Source of the DNA: Halobacteriales archaeon
Lineage (GTDB): Archaea > Halobacteriota > Halobacteria > Halobacteriales > SKSH01
Direction of reading: 5' to 3'
DNA length: 7,479 nucleotides
NCBI GenBank assembly: GCA_007118075.1
Contig: SKSH01000064.1
Span: forward strand, 1-7,479
Made by a program: the position numbers and the translations under genes. Below, in pieces: positions 1 to 6,838 of the stretch. The first letter of the stretch is position 1; the number at the start of each line of letters is the position of its first letter. The notes under the pieces were generated by a model. That model made no database searches. It had not been told where the DNA came from and saw nothing but the letters and a program-made list of their open reading frames with translations.

Positions 1-966
1 ATCACCGAGACAGACGGCCAATCCCACGTCAGCTCGATCATACCGGGCGGTCGCGTTCAGCAGCGTGGAGAACTCGCTGGCATCTCGCAGCTGTGTACCC
101 TCTGTTTCGGCGGTCAGCTCGTATGCGATTGAGATGATATCGTTGATCTCGCTCGCATCCACTCCATTGGTCACCCCGAGGCGCACGATCGCACTCGCGA
201 TCTGTTGTTTTTCTTCCATAGAGAGATCCGACCACGTGCGCCAATCACCGTCTACTTTGAGTTCGATACCAAGCTCCTCAAGGAACCGTCTGGCACCGGC
301 TGGATTGCTCGTCACCCCCGGTATACGCATCTCCGAGCTGTACTCCAGCAACTTTGGAAGCGGCCTCGTCTGCTTGCCGTACATCGCAAGATCAGTCGAG
401 GTCTTGAGTACACCAGCTTCGACTGCCTCATCCACGATCGCCCGATTCGCCCCCCGAAGCTCACCGCTCGCGTCTTGCATGTCACCGACAGCACCAACTA
501 CCGCGAGCGCGGCAAGATCCTGGTTATTCTCCCCGAGCGCTCGGGCGAGGACGTACGATGCACCCGCCCCGGAGAGTTCAGTTGCTCCATCGAGTCCCTC
601 GAGCAATGGATTGAGGTGATACTCGACATCACCGTCACCGATCTGGTGATGATCGACCACGATCGGTGTGAACGCATCGGCTTCGGTGTGATGCTCGATG
701 AGATCGATCTGCCCACTTCCGAAGTCGGTGAACAATACGGTTTCATGCTCACTTACGGCAATTTTCTCGAGTTGACGTTCATCGAGTTGTCTGCAGAATG
801 CAACGTCATGTTGGAGTTCGGCTCGACGCAGTGCTTGGGCTGCAATCCCTGCGCTGGTCAGTCCATCCGCATCGATGTGGCTCACCAACAGGACCGACTC
901 TGCCGAGCGGAGTCTTGCCGCACAAGCTGCGGCTCGTTCGGCAAGCTCGGGAACCGGTCCTTCCAT
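1..966 (-). CDS. DHH-family phosphoesterase, RecJ-like single-strand nuclease (3' end cut by window edge)
   Basis: I translated this frame by hand. It gives 322 residues from an ATG at 964-966 with no stop before the left edge, so the C-terminus is missing. DHH-family motifs appear in order: SHIDADG (residues 29-35, D32 and D34), FTDFGSG (79-85, D81), the DHH triad itself (VVDHH, 103-107) and VGAVGD (157-162). These Asp and His residues bind the catalytic metal ions, usually Mn, in RecJ and related phosphoesterases. The last visible part (LRDASEF...LNATARYD) looks like the start of the DHHA1 substrate-binding region. Archaeal RecJ-like proteins degrade single-stranded nucleic acid in repair or replication; the exact substrate here (DNA, RNA or nanoRNA) cannot be told. 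The in-frame stop at 994-996, which is also the hemD stop, limits the start. The gene lies 27 bases after hemD and probably shares its transcript, but no clear SD motif precedes the ATG. Confidence 0.85.
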   Translation of the reverse strand, partial: MEGPVPELAERAAACAARLRSAESVLLVSHIDADGLTSAGIAAQALRRAELQHDVAFCRQLDERQLEKIAVSEHETVLFTDFGSGQIDLIEHHTEADAFTPIVVDHHQIGDGDVEYHLNPLLEGLDGATELSGAGASYVLARALGENNQDLAALAVVGAVGDMQDASGELRGANRAIVDEAVEAGVLKTSTDLAMYGKQTRPLPKLLEYSSEMRIPGVTSNPAGARRFLEELGIELKVDGDWRTWSDLSMEEKQQIASAIVRLGVTNGVDASEINDIISIAYELTAETEGTQLRDASEFSTLLNATARYDRADVGLAVCLGD

Positions 967-993
967 CGCCTGATTGGTGTGATGCGCCCTCGG

Positions 994-1743
994 TTAAGCC
1001 CTCCGAGTCGGCGTTTCAAGCTCGGTCATGAGCTCGTCGACGAGGGTCTCGAAGGTGGCAGATGATGCAACGATATTGACGGGTATACCTGCCGATTTGG
1101 CGGTCGCTGCTGTCGGGGGTCCAATCACGCCCACAAGGACCTCCTCGAGTGCCTCTTCGAGGGCATCCCGATTGGCATGCTCAGCTACACATGCGAGAAA
1201 GTGCTCGACGGTGAGTGATGAAGAAAAGGCGAGTGCAGCGACCTCACCAGCCAGCAAGGCCTCGATTGAGTGTCCGGCATCGTCGGGTCTCACCAACCGG
1301 TAAAGGATTGTCTCGTGAAGATAGGCTCCATTCGTCATCAACCCATCCAGGAGCACATCGCTCCCGTGATTGCTGCGTGCGACCTCGATCTTGAGTCCAT
1401 CGACCTCGTCACCGAGTTCCTCGACGATCCCTGCAGAGGTAAATTCAGTTGGAACACGATCGACGGCAAGGCCGAGATCCTCCAGGGCAGCAGCCGTCTT
1501 CGGCCCCACAGCGACGACTGTGGTCGCATTCGGCTCCCACGACTGAACTGCCGGAAGTGTCGCCACGGTTGCACTCGTAAAGATCGTAATCGCTGCATCG
1601 GTCCGAGGGCTCGCGCCGGTGGGTTCAACAGAGAGCATCGGATCAAGGAGTGGTCGTCCACCGGCTGCCTCGATCACCGTACGAGCATCCTCGGCACGGT
1701 CATCAGCTGGTCTGAATGCGGCGATTGTCGGACGCTCGTTCAT
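994..1743 (-). CDS. hemD: Uroporphyrinogen-III synthase
   Basis: The product is a 249-residue cytoplasmic protein of normal length for the family. It closes linear hydroxymethylbilane to uroporphyrinogen III with inversion of ring D. Family features visible are the N-terminal FRPADDRAED segment (10-19), FTSAT (55-59), AVGPKTAAAL (78-87), FSSSLTVEHFL (173-183, the Ser-rich turn of the second domain) and IGPPTAATAKSAG (207-219). HemD sequences diverge strongly, so the position directly after hemC adds weight. The ATG (1741-1743) overlaps the hemC TGA (1740-1742) as ATGA, with GAGGTGA just upstream, which indicates translational coupling. Uroporphyrinogen III is the branch point for siroheme, cobamides and heme; archaea without the classical late steps reach heme through siroheme, but those genes are not here. 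Confidence 0.93.
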   Translation of the reverse strand: MNERPTIAAFRPADDRAEDARTVIEAAGGRPLLDPMLSVEPTGASPRTDAAITIFTSATVATLPAVQSWEPNATTVVAVGPKTAAALEDLGLAVDRVPTEFTSAGIVEELGDEVDGLKIEVARSNHGSDVLLDGLMTNGAYLHETILYRLVRPDDAGHSIEALLAGEVAALAFSSSLTVEHFLACVAEHANRDALEEALEEVLVGVIGPPTAATAKSAGIPVNIVASSATFETLVDELMTELETPTRRA

Positions 1744-2759
1744 CCGTCACCTCGATGGCGTGGACCTGGGATGTCTCGCTTTGCATCTTCGATCAGTTCG
1801 TCGGCTCCCCGGTCGATCAGTGTCTGTGCGAATACCTCGGCCGCTTCGACGTGTTCAGCGACTGGTAGCTGCTCACCAGCTTCGATGTAGTCTGTACCAT
1901 CTCGGTTGAGCACCTGTACGTTCACCTGCACATGCGCATCTTGGATGATGGCACTGATCGCAATCGGTGCTACACAGCCACCACCGAGGGTGGCGAGGAT
2001 CCGTCGTTCAACGGTCGTCTCCACCCGTGAGCGCGGATCGTCGATCGTGTCGTTCAACCAGGCACCGAACTCGTCATCGAGGGTGGTGACGGCGATGGCT
2101 CCCTGACCTGCCGCCGTCAACATCTTGAGTGAATCGAACGCTACCGTTTTCTCGAATCCTGCCCGTTCCAGTCCGACCCGCGCCAGCACGATCGCATCAT
2201 ACTCAGTGTCAACGTCTCGTTCGGCGGCACGGTCGAGCAGTTGTTCTGGACCCGCTACCTTGGTATCCCTTGCCAGGTTGGCAGCATAGAGTTTCACCAA
2301 TCTAGTGTCGATATTGCCACGGATCGGTTCGACCTCGAGATCCGGCCTCTGCATCAGCAGTTGTGCCCGACGGCGGAGACTCGCCGTGCCAACGACCGAC
2401 CCCTCATCGAGTTCGTCAAGGGGACGACCGTCGGGTGTGATGAGCACATCTTCGGTCGATCCACGGGGAGGGATGGCGGCGATGACCAGCTTGGGATGTT
2501 GGTCAGTTGGGATATCCTTCATCGAGTGGACCGCACCGTGGACGCGCCCCTCGAGGACCTCTTCATCGAGGGCACGGACGAACGCACCGGTGGTGCCGAG
2601 CTCGTGGATGAGCTCTTCATCGAGCTCATCACCGGTGGTCGAGACCTCCACCAACTCGACCGCTCGCCGGTGCGCCTCGATGTCCCGTTTGATTGCCTCG
2701 GTCTGCGCTATCGCGAGCCTCGATCCACGGGTCGCAAGGCGCACCGGTTCGTCGGTCAT
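1740..2759 (-). CDS. hemC: Hydroxymethylbilane synthase (porphobilinogen deaminase)
   Basis: The product has 339 residues. It joins four porphobilinogen molecules into hydroxymethylbilane on a covalently bound dipyrromethane primer. The N-terminus RLATRGSRLAIAQ (7-19) is the family signature and supports the ATG at 2757-2759. HSMKDIP (78-84) holds the catalytic Asp82. GTASLRRRAQ (124-133) and RGNIDTR (147-153) supply the Arg residues that bind substrate carboxylates. TAAGQGA (215-221) is conserved, and Cys262 in LGGGCVAPIA is the primer attachment residue. About 33 residues at 154-186 separate RGNIDTR from YDAIVLA, where bacterial enzymes have only a short link. I recall loops of this kind in haloarchaeal HemC. 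The gene leads the hemC-hemD(-RecJ-like) unit, and its promoter should lie in 2760-2849. No good SD precedes the ATG, so the transcript may be leaderless. Confidence 0.97.
   Translation of the reverse strand: MTDEPVRLATRGSRLAIAQTEAIKRDIEAHRRAVELVEVSTTGDELDEELIHELGTTGAFVRALDEEVLEGRVHGAVHSMKDIPTDQHPKLVIAAIPPRGSTEDVLITPDGRPLDELDEGSVVGTASLRRRAQLLMQRPDLEVEPIRGNIDTRLVKLYAANLARDTKVAGPEQLLDRAAERDVDTEYDAIVLARVGLERAGFEKTVAFDSLKMLTAAGQGAIAVTTLDDEFGAWLNDTIDDPRSRVETTVERRILATLGGGCVAPIAISAIIQDAHVQVNVQVLNRDGTDYIEAGEQLPVAEHVEAAEVFAQTLIDRGADELIEDAKRDIPGPRHRGDG
1747..1753 (-). promoter_or_regulatory. Shine-Dalgarno site of hemD
   Basis: On the minus strand GAGGTGA lies 3 bases before the hemD ATG, inside the last codons of hemC. 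It matches the SD complement of the archaeal 16S rRNA 3' end. Together with the ATGA overlap it indicates that hemD is translated by coupled re-initiation. The spacing is a little short. Confidence 0.6.
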
Positions 2760-2849
2760 TACTCATCGGTGAAACCTGGAAGGCCAAACCGGTGTCGGCC
2801 GACGGTGAAGCCGAAGGGCTTTCGCGAGACGGCAACCAGAGCAAGGCGT
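2760..2849. promoter_or_regulatory. Divergent intergenic region between hemC and the twin-arginine protein gene
   Basis: These 90 bases must hold the promoters of hemC (leftward) and, unless transcription comes from elsewhere, of the exported-protein gene (rightward). I see no convincing TATA-like AT-rich box about 27 bases before either ATG; the region is GC-rich throughout. A perfect 10-base palindrome, GTCGGCCGAC, lies at 2794-2803 near the middle, but a palindrome of this length is expected several times by chance in a window this size. The regulatory role is inferred only from position. Confidence 0.35.
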
Positions 2850-3479
2850 ATGGGATACTCTCGACGGTCGTTCCTGCGCCGGGCGGCGGTTGCTACCGGG
2901 GTTACCGCTGGTGCGATCGTCGTTTTCCCATCACCACACCCAGACCAGCCGACCGACCGTCCTGTCGAGGCGCATACGGGTACCCTCCCCGAAATTGAAC
3001 TTGAGGAGGAAAGTCCATACGCCCTTTGGCAGTACAGCAGAGAGCGGGATGGATACAATCCGACCAGTCCCATCAACGTGGTCTTCACGTTGGCAGGGAC
3101 TGATCGAACCCTCGATGACGTGATGCATGTCTTCACCGATGTCGGTTGGGTCGAACGCCCTGCTGAGTACGTCAGATTCGCCTACAACGCACATACCGGA
3201 TCGTACGAACGGCAGCATGCCTCAGCTGCGCAGACCTTCCATGGTGGATTCGGTCGCCATCACATCCGTGCATGGGATTTCGAGGGGTATGTCTCGGTTC
3301 AGGCACACGAGGATACCGCTGCAACGCCTGAACATGAGATTGTCTCCTATGAGTCGACGAAGCACCTGATCGAATGGCTCTTCCATGAACGGGGCTGGTC
3401 GGTCGAACCTGATGGCGCATCTTTCGACAATGCGAATCCACCCGATCATGAGGGATTGGTGACGGTGATCGTCCCATGA
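2850..3479 (+). CDS. Exported His-rich protein with twin-arginine signal, possibly LssY_C-like
   Basis: The product has 209 residues. The ATG at 2850-2852 is chosen because a twin-arginine signal follows at once: SRRSFLRR (4-11), then the hydrophobic stretch AAVATGVTAGAIVVF (12-26). There is no cysteine at all, so it is not a lipoprotein; it is either released outside the cell or anchored by its N-terminus. A Pro/Asp/Glu-rich linker (about 28-55) leads to a globular domain. Visible elements are SPINVVFTLAGT (73-84), VGWVERPAEYVRFAY (98-112), GRHHIRAW (135-142) and QAHEDT (151-156). There are thirteen His residues, several in the core (H93, H115, H123, H131, H137, H138, H153, H162, H172, H179). 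The order of an 'INVV' strand, a 'GW' element and an 'RHHxRxW' motif recalls the LssY C-terminal domain, but I cannot confirm this. The function is unknown. Its end overlaps the next gene as ATGA. Confidence 0.8.
   Translation: MGYSRRSFLRRAAVATGVTAGAIVVFPSPHPDQPTDRPVEAHTGTLPEIELEEESPYALWQYSRERDGYNPTSPINVVFTLAGTDRTLDDVMHVFTDVGWVERPAEYVRFAYNAHTGSYERQHASAAQTFHGGFGRHHIRAWDFEGYVSVQAHEDTAATPEHEIVSYESTKHLIEWLFHERGWSVEPDGASFDNANPPDHEGLVTVIVP
3464..3470 (+). promoter_or_regulatory. Shine-Dalgarno site of the membrane protein gene
   Basis: GGTGATC lies 5 bases before the ATG at 3476, inside the end of the upstream gene. It is complementary to the GATCACC near the archaeal 16S rRNA 3' end. With the ATGA overlap it supports coupled translation of the pair and confirms the start at 3476. 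Confidence 0.65.
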
Positions 3480-4132
3480 GTGATCGATCGTATATTCCGG
3501 GATGGTCCTGGCTGTCACATCCATTGATCGGGAGACACGAACGACGCAGCCTGATTGCGGTGGGCTACTGTCTGGTGGTCAGTATTGCGACGTTGCTCGC
3601 AGTCCTCTTTTACCTCGGCGCGGTCGACCTCATTCCCGGATGGATTGTCCGGATTGTCGATGGTTTCACCGCGGTGTTGATCATCGCTGTCGTACTGTCG
3701 ATGACGGTAATACCGACCATTTATGCTCTCACCAATGGGGGGCCGGTGATGGCCGCGACCATTGGCCTGGTACCGATGCTCAGCGCGTCGATTCTCACGC
3801 TTGAATACACCCTCACGAACGATATCGTCGTCGCGTTGGTAGGGGCAGCCATCGGCACGGTCGTCGCACTCGGTGTTGATTGGCGTCACCATGCAAGGGA
3901 TACAGAGGCATTTGCCCCAGGCCGTGCACAACAGGATGGATTACTGTTCGCCAGTGGCTTGACGGTCATCACTCTTGTTGCCGTCTGGCGGTTTGACCGA
4001 GAGGCCCCAGCGGAGATGGTCGCCACGATCGATCCACTGCAGTGGCTCGTGATACTGCCGCTGACCGGTTGCGTTGGACTTTGGATCCTCGTGGTGAGTG
4101 CGTTCTTGGATACCGAACGGACTGCTACCTAA
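3476..4132 (+). CDS. Integral membrane protein of unknown function, about six transmembrane segments
   Basis: The product has 218 residues and matches no family I recognise. The hydrophobic stretches, judged by eye, are at about 25-49, 62-86, 90-108, 116-134, 154-172 and 188-210, which gives about six membrane spans. The N-terminal 24 residues (with HERR at 21-24) and the loop at 135-153 (WRHHARD and following) are polar and positively charged, which suggests they face the cytoplasm. There is no obvious catalytic, nucleotide-binding or transporter motif. The ATG overlaps the stop of the exported-protein gene and has a good SD, so the two are made together and may act as a pair at the membrane; that is inference. 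The TAA (4130-4132) overlaps the hemL stop on the other strand. Confidence 0.8.
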   Translation: MSDRSYIPGWSWLSHPLIGRHERRSLIAVGYCLVVSIATLLAVLFYLGAVDLIPGWIVRIVDGFTAVLIIAVVLSMTVIPTIYALTNGGPVMAATIGLVPMLSASILTLEYTLTNDIVVALVGAAIGTVVALGVDWRHHARDTEAFAPGRAQQDGLLFASGLTVITLVAVWRFDREAPAEMVATIDPLQWLVILPLTGCVGLWILVVSAFLDTERTAT

Positions 4133-5469
4133 ATCGCCGTCCGATAAGCTTCGAGTGCGGTGTCGATGTCGTCCTCAGTGTGTGCGTATGAAATGAACTG
4201 CGCTTCGAACTGGTTCGGGGTGAGAAAGATCCCCTCGTCTTTCATCGCTGGCCAGAACAGTCGCTCCCACCGGTCGGTCTCTCCGTCGTCGACATCACCG
4301 CCGTCGCTGGGACAATACTCGTACTTCGCACAGTCAGGATCTTGCCGGCAACCGTCTCCACAGCGGTCTCGATCGGCAGTCGGCCCCGCTCGGGTGAAGA
4401 GGACCTTAAAGAGGCTCGCAACCCCAGCCACGCTGTACGTTGGTGCTGACTCCTCGATGATATCATACAGTCCCTCGCGCATACGAGTGCCGAGCCTGTC
4501 GATATGATCGTAGACATCGCGTTCAGCGGCGTATCGTAGCGATTCTAACCCAGCGGTCATCGTCACCGGGTGGCCTGAGAAAGTACCGGCATTGAACACC
4601 TCGCCCGTTGGGGTGAACCCACGGAGGATGCGTGCTGGACCGGCGATCGCCCCGACTGGGAATCCACCACCGATGACCTTCCCATAGGTGGTGAGATCGG
4701 GCTCGATATTGAAGTGGCCCTGAGCACCTTGGAGCCCGCCGACTCGGAACCCGGTGATGACCTCATCCCAGATCAAGAGGGTCCCGTGATCTTCGGTGAG
4801 ATCGCGGAGCGTCTCATGGAACCCTGGTTCTGGCATGACGATGCCATGATTCCCGAGGACCGGTTCGGTGATGACCGCGGCGATCTCGTCTCCACGAGCT
4901 TCGAAGAGTGCCTTAAAGCCCTCTACGTCGTTGAACCGCATCGGAATCGAGTGGTCGGCGAATGCCTTTGGAATCCCCGGACTCGACGGTGTTACCTCGT
5001 CCCCGTGTCCTTCGACGAGGGTTGTCGGCTGAGCACCATGGTAGCCACCAGCCATGACGACGACATCATCCCGACCGGTGTGTGCTCTGGCGAGTCTCAC
5101 GGCCGCGGTGGTCGCCTCGGTCCCACTGTTCACGAACCGAACCTGGTCAACCGAGGGGACATGGCGCGAGATGAACTCGGCGAGCTCGACCTCGACCTCG
5201 GTCGGTGCCCCGTACATAACACCATCAGCGAGTCGAGACTGGATTGAACCGATGACCGGTTCGGGCAGGTCGTGCCCATAGAGCAGGGGACCGTATCCCC
5301 CCACGAAATCGATGTAACGGTTGCCGTCGGCATCGATGACGTGAGCGCCGTCTCCACGGCGGACGAAGAACGGATACGGTCTGATCCCGGCCCGTACCGG
5401 AGAGTTGACGCCTCCGACTAGCGCTGAGAGGGCCCGGTCGTAGAGGTCGCGGGATTGGTCGTCAGTCAT
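4129..5469 (-). CDS. hemL: Glutamate-1-semialdehyde 2,1-aminomutase
   Basis: The product has 446 residues. This PLP enzyme converts glutamate-1-semialdehyde to 5-aminolevulinate in the C5 pathway, in the cytoplasm. Family signatures are GGVNSPVRA (19-27), the strand FVGGYGPLLYGH (55-66), FVNSGTEAT (112-120, PLP phosphate binding), WDEVITGFR (234-242, Asp235 to the pyridine nitrogen) and TYGKVIGGGFPVGA (261-274, Lys264 forms the Schiff base). FNAGTFSGHP (292-301) is also typical. The protein is about 20 residues longer than bacterial HemL, mainly from a polar insert near 361-400 with four cysteines (C370, C374, C380, C386). I recall Cys-bearing inserts here in other haloarchaeal HemL, so it may be a lineage trait. 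No SD precedes the ATG (5467-5469). The TAG overlaps the stop of the convergent membrane protein gene. Confidence 0.97.
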   Translation of the reverse strand: MTDDQSRDLYDRALSALVGGVNSPVRAGIRPYPFFVRRGDGAHVIDADGNRYIDFVGGYGPLLYGHDLPEPVIGSIQSRLADGVMYGAPTEVEVELAEFISRHVPSVDQVRFVNSGTEATTAAVRLARAHTGRDDVVVMAGGYHGAQPTTLVEGHGDEVTPSSPGIPKAFADHSIPMRFNDVEGFKALFEARGDEIAAVITEPVLGNHGIVMPEPGFHETLRDLTEDHGTLLIWDEVITGFRVGGLQGAQGHFNIEPDLTTYGKVIGGGFPVGAIAGPARILRGFTPTGEVFNAGTFSGHPVTMTAGLESLRYAAERDVYDHIDRLGTRMREGLYDIIEESAPTYSVAGVASLFKVLFTRAGPTADRDRCGDGCRQDPDCAKYEYCPSDGGDVDDGETDRWERLFWPAMKDEGIFLTPNQFEAQFISYAHTEDDIDTALEAYRTAI

Positions 5470-5575
5470 CTTCTACAGCGAAATCTCCGGTCAGGACCCA
5501 AAGAGGTTGCTACTTCTGCCGTATTGCAAACCACAGTACTCTCATTTTATGCCAGCAACGTCGGAATTCAACACA
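5470..5575. promoter_or_regulatory. Divergent intergenic region between hemL and the M20 deacylase gene
   Basis: These 106 bases separate the hemL ATG (leftward) from the deacylase ATG (rightward) and should hold both promoters. The clearest AT-rich element is at 5544-5551. Read on the minus strand the same element gives ATAAAAT, which could serve hemL with a leader of roughly 50 bases. No better TATA candidate is seen close to the hemL start. An imperfect dyad pairs GGTTGC (5505-5510) with GCAAACC (5526-5532); it may be chance. Confidence 0.4.
5544..5551 (+). promoter_or_regulatory. Probable TATA box of the M20 deacylase gene
   Basis: ATTTTATG is centred about 29 bases before the ATG at 5576. 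Archaeal transcription usually starts about 26-27 bases after the TATA centre, which places the start within a few bases of the ATG. This fits a leaderless or nearly leaderless mRNA, as is common in haloarchaea. It also argues against the upstream in-frame ATG at 5549, which lies inside the box. Confidence 0.5.
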
Positions 5576-6832
5576 ATGACGGATTCGGTAGTAGACCGGT
5601 TCGGCTCAGCGTTGAAAGAATGCTTCGAGCAGATGATCCGATTCGAATCCACACCGGGGAACGAAGCGCAGTTCCAACGGTGGTTTAATGGCCATCTGGA
5701 AGCACTCGGATTTGAAACGGTGACATGGGAGGCGGATGCTGAGATGCTAGCTGGCCATCCATCATTCCCGAACGCCCCGGATGCCATCGAGGTGACAAAC
5801 CGCCCGAGTGTCGGCGGGTACATCGAGTTCGGTGATCCCGATGCTGGCAAAACCATCGCGCTGAGCGGCCATTGTGACGTGGTTCCAGTCGAGCCTTCAT
5901 CCTGGTCGACCCCCCCATTCGAACCGACCTGGCGGAACGAACGAGTCACCGCACGTGGCGCAGCAGATATGAAGGCAGGTCTTGCGACATGCGTCTACGC
6001 TGGGGCATACCTAGCCGAGGTTGCAACCGATCTTAACGGACGGCTCGTCGTCGAGTCAGTGGTCGGTGAGGAAGAGGGTGGCATCGGCGCCGCGGCTGCC
6101 GCTCTTGACAACCCGTATCCCTTCGACATCGACGGGGTGATCATCGCCGAACCGACCGAATGTCGATCAGTCACGGCGACTGAGGGATGCCTCATGAAGC
6201 GGCTGCACCTTCGAGGACGTTCCGCGCATGCTGCAACCAGGTGGAAAGGTGAGTCCGTACTCCCACATTTCTTCCGGATTCATGAGATGCTTCATGCGTT
6301 CGAACGTGAACGAGCCGAGTCGGTGACCCATCCCTTATATTGCGATTTTGAGAATCCATGGCCGATCAATGTGGGGACGGTCAGAGCCGGTAACTGGGCG
6401 TCATCGGTGCCGGCGGATCTCGAGGCTGAGGTGCGCATCGGCGTTGCACCTGGTGAGACGGTAGACGAGGTGGAGGCGGCCGTCGATGAACAGCTCTCGG
6501 CGGTCATCGATGGGCAACCCTGGCTCGAAGCCCACCCACCAGTATTCGAACGATTCTCCATTCAGTTCGAGCCTGCTGAAGTTCCCCCCGATGCACCGAT
6601 TGTCGAGGCAGTCAGAGCGACACTCCGTTCGGTTGATCTCGATGATTCCCCGGTCGGGGCAACGTACGGGACCGATGCTCGTCACTACCTTGCAGCAGGA
6701 ATCCCCACCGTCGTGTTCGGGCCGGGCTCTATCGACCAGGCCCATTTCCCCGACGAGACTATCGAGTGGGGCCAGGTAACCCTGGCGGCAGATTTGTTTG
6801 CCGATGCAGCGTGTCGGTTCATCTCAAGCTGA
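5576..6832 (+). CDS. M20-family metallo-deacylase/peptidase, ArgE/DapE-like
   Basis: The product has 418 residues, normal for the family. M20 enzymes hydrolyse amide bonds of N-acyl amino acids, dipeptides or related compounds with two zinc (or cobalt) ions. The metal-site residues are visible: SGHCDVVP (97-104, H99 and catalytic D101), ARGAADMKAGLA (126-137, bridging D131), GEEEGG (164-169, catalytic E165 and ligand E166), AEPTE (191-195, E192) and IDQAHFPDE (386-394, H390). GRSAHAA (214-220) carries the His of the dimerisation domain. The segment INVGTVRAGNWASSVPADLE (264-283) is typical of the ArgE/DapE-annotated group. ArgE, DapE, aminoacylase and formylaminopyrimidine deformylase all fall in this fold, so the substrate is unknown. 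The start at 5576 is chosen over in-frame starts at 5507 and 5549 because of the TATA box and the family N-terminus. The stop lies 6 bases from the convergent hemB stop. Confidence 0.92.
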   Translation: MTDSVVDRFGSALKECFEQMIRFESTPGNEAQFQRWFNGHLEALGFETVTWEADAEMLAGHPSFPNAPDAIEVTNRPSVGGYIEFGDPDAGKTIALSGHCDVVPVEPSSWSTPPFEPTWRNERVTARGAADMKAGLATCVYAGAYLAEVATDLNGRLVVESVVGEEEGGIGAAAAALDNPYPFDIDGVIIAEPTECRSVTATEGCLMKRLHLRGRSAHAATRWKGESVLPHFFRIHEMLHAFERERAESVTHPLYCDFENPWPINVGTVRAGNWASSVPADLEAEVRIGVAPGETVDEVEAAVDEQLSAVIDGQPWLEAHPPVFERFSIQFEPAEVPPDAPIVEAVRATLRSVDLDDSPVGATYGTDARHYLAAGIPTVVFGPGSIDQAHFPDETIEWGQVTLAADLFADAACRFISS

Positions 6833-6838
6833 TACGGA

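Noticed and set aside
205..1065. A 286-codon open frame on the plus strand
   Set aside because: It lies opposite the RecJ-like gene, whose DHH motifs are clear. Its translation shows no family motif and resembles antisense reading of a GC-rich gene.
2794..2803. Perfect palindrome GTCGGCCGAC in the hemC upstream gap as an operator
   Set aside because: A 10-base palindrome is expected several times by chance in a window this size, and no second copy or extension supports it.
2241..2849. N-terminal extension of the exported-protein frame by 203 codons
   Set aside because: The extension runs antisense through hemC, and the twin-arginine signal begins exactly at the ATG at 2850.
4714..5247. A 177-codon plus-strand open frame
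   Set aside because: It is the antisense of the PLP domain of hemL and has no motif of its own.
5507..5575. Upstream starts (TTG 5507, ATG 5549) for the M20 gene
   Set aside because: The ATG at 5549 falls within the TATA-like box, and the added residues do not look like the family N-terminus.
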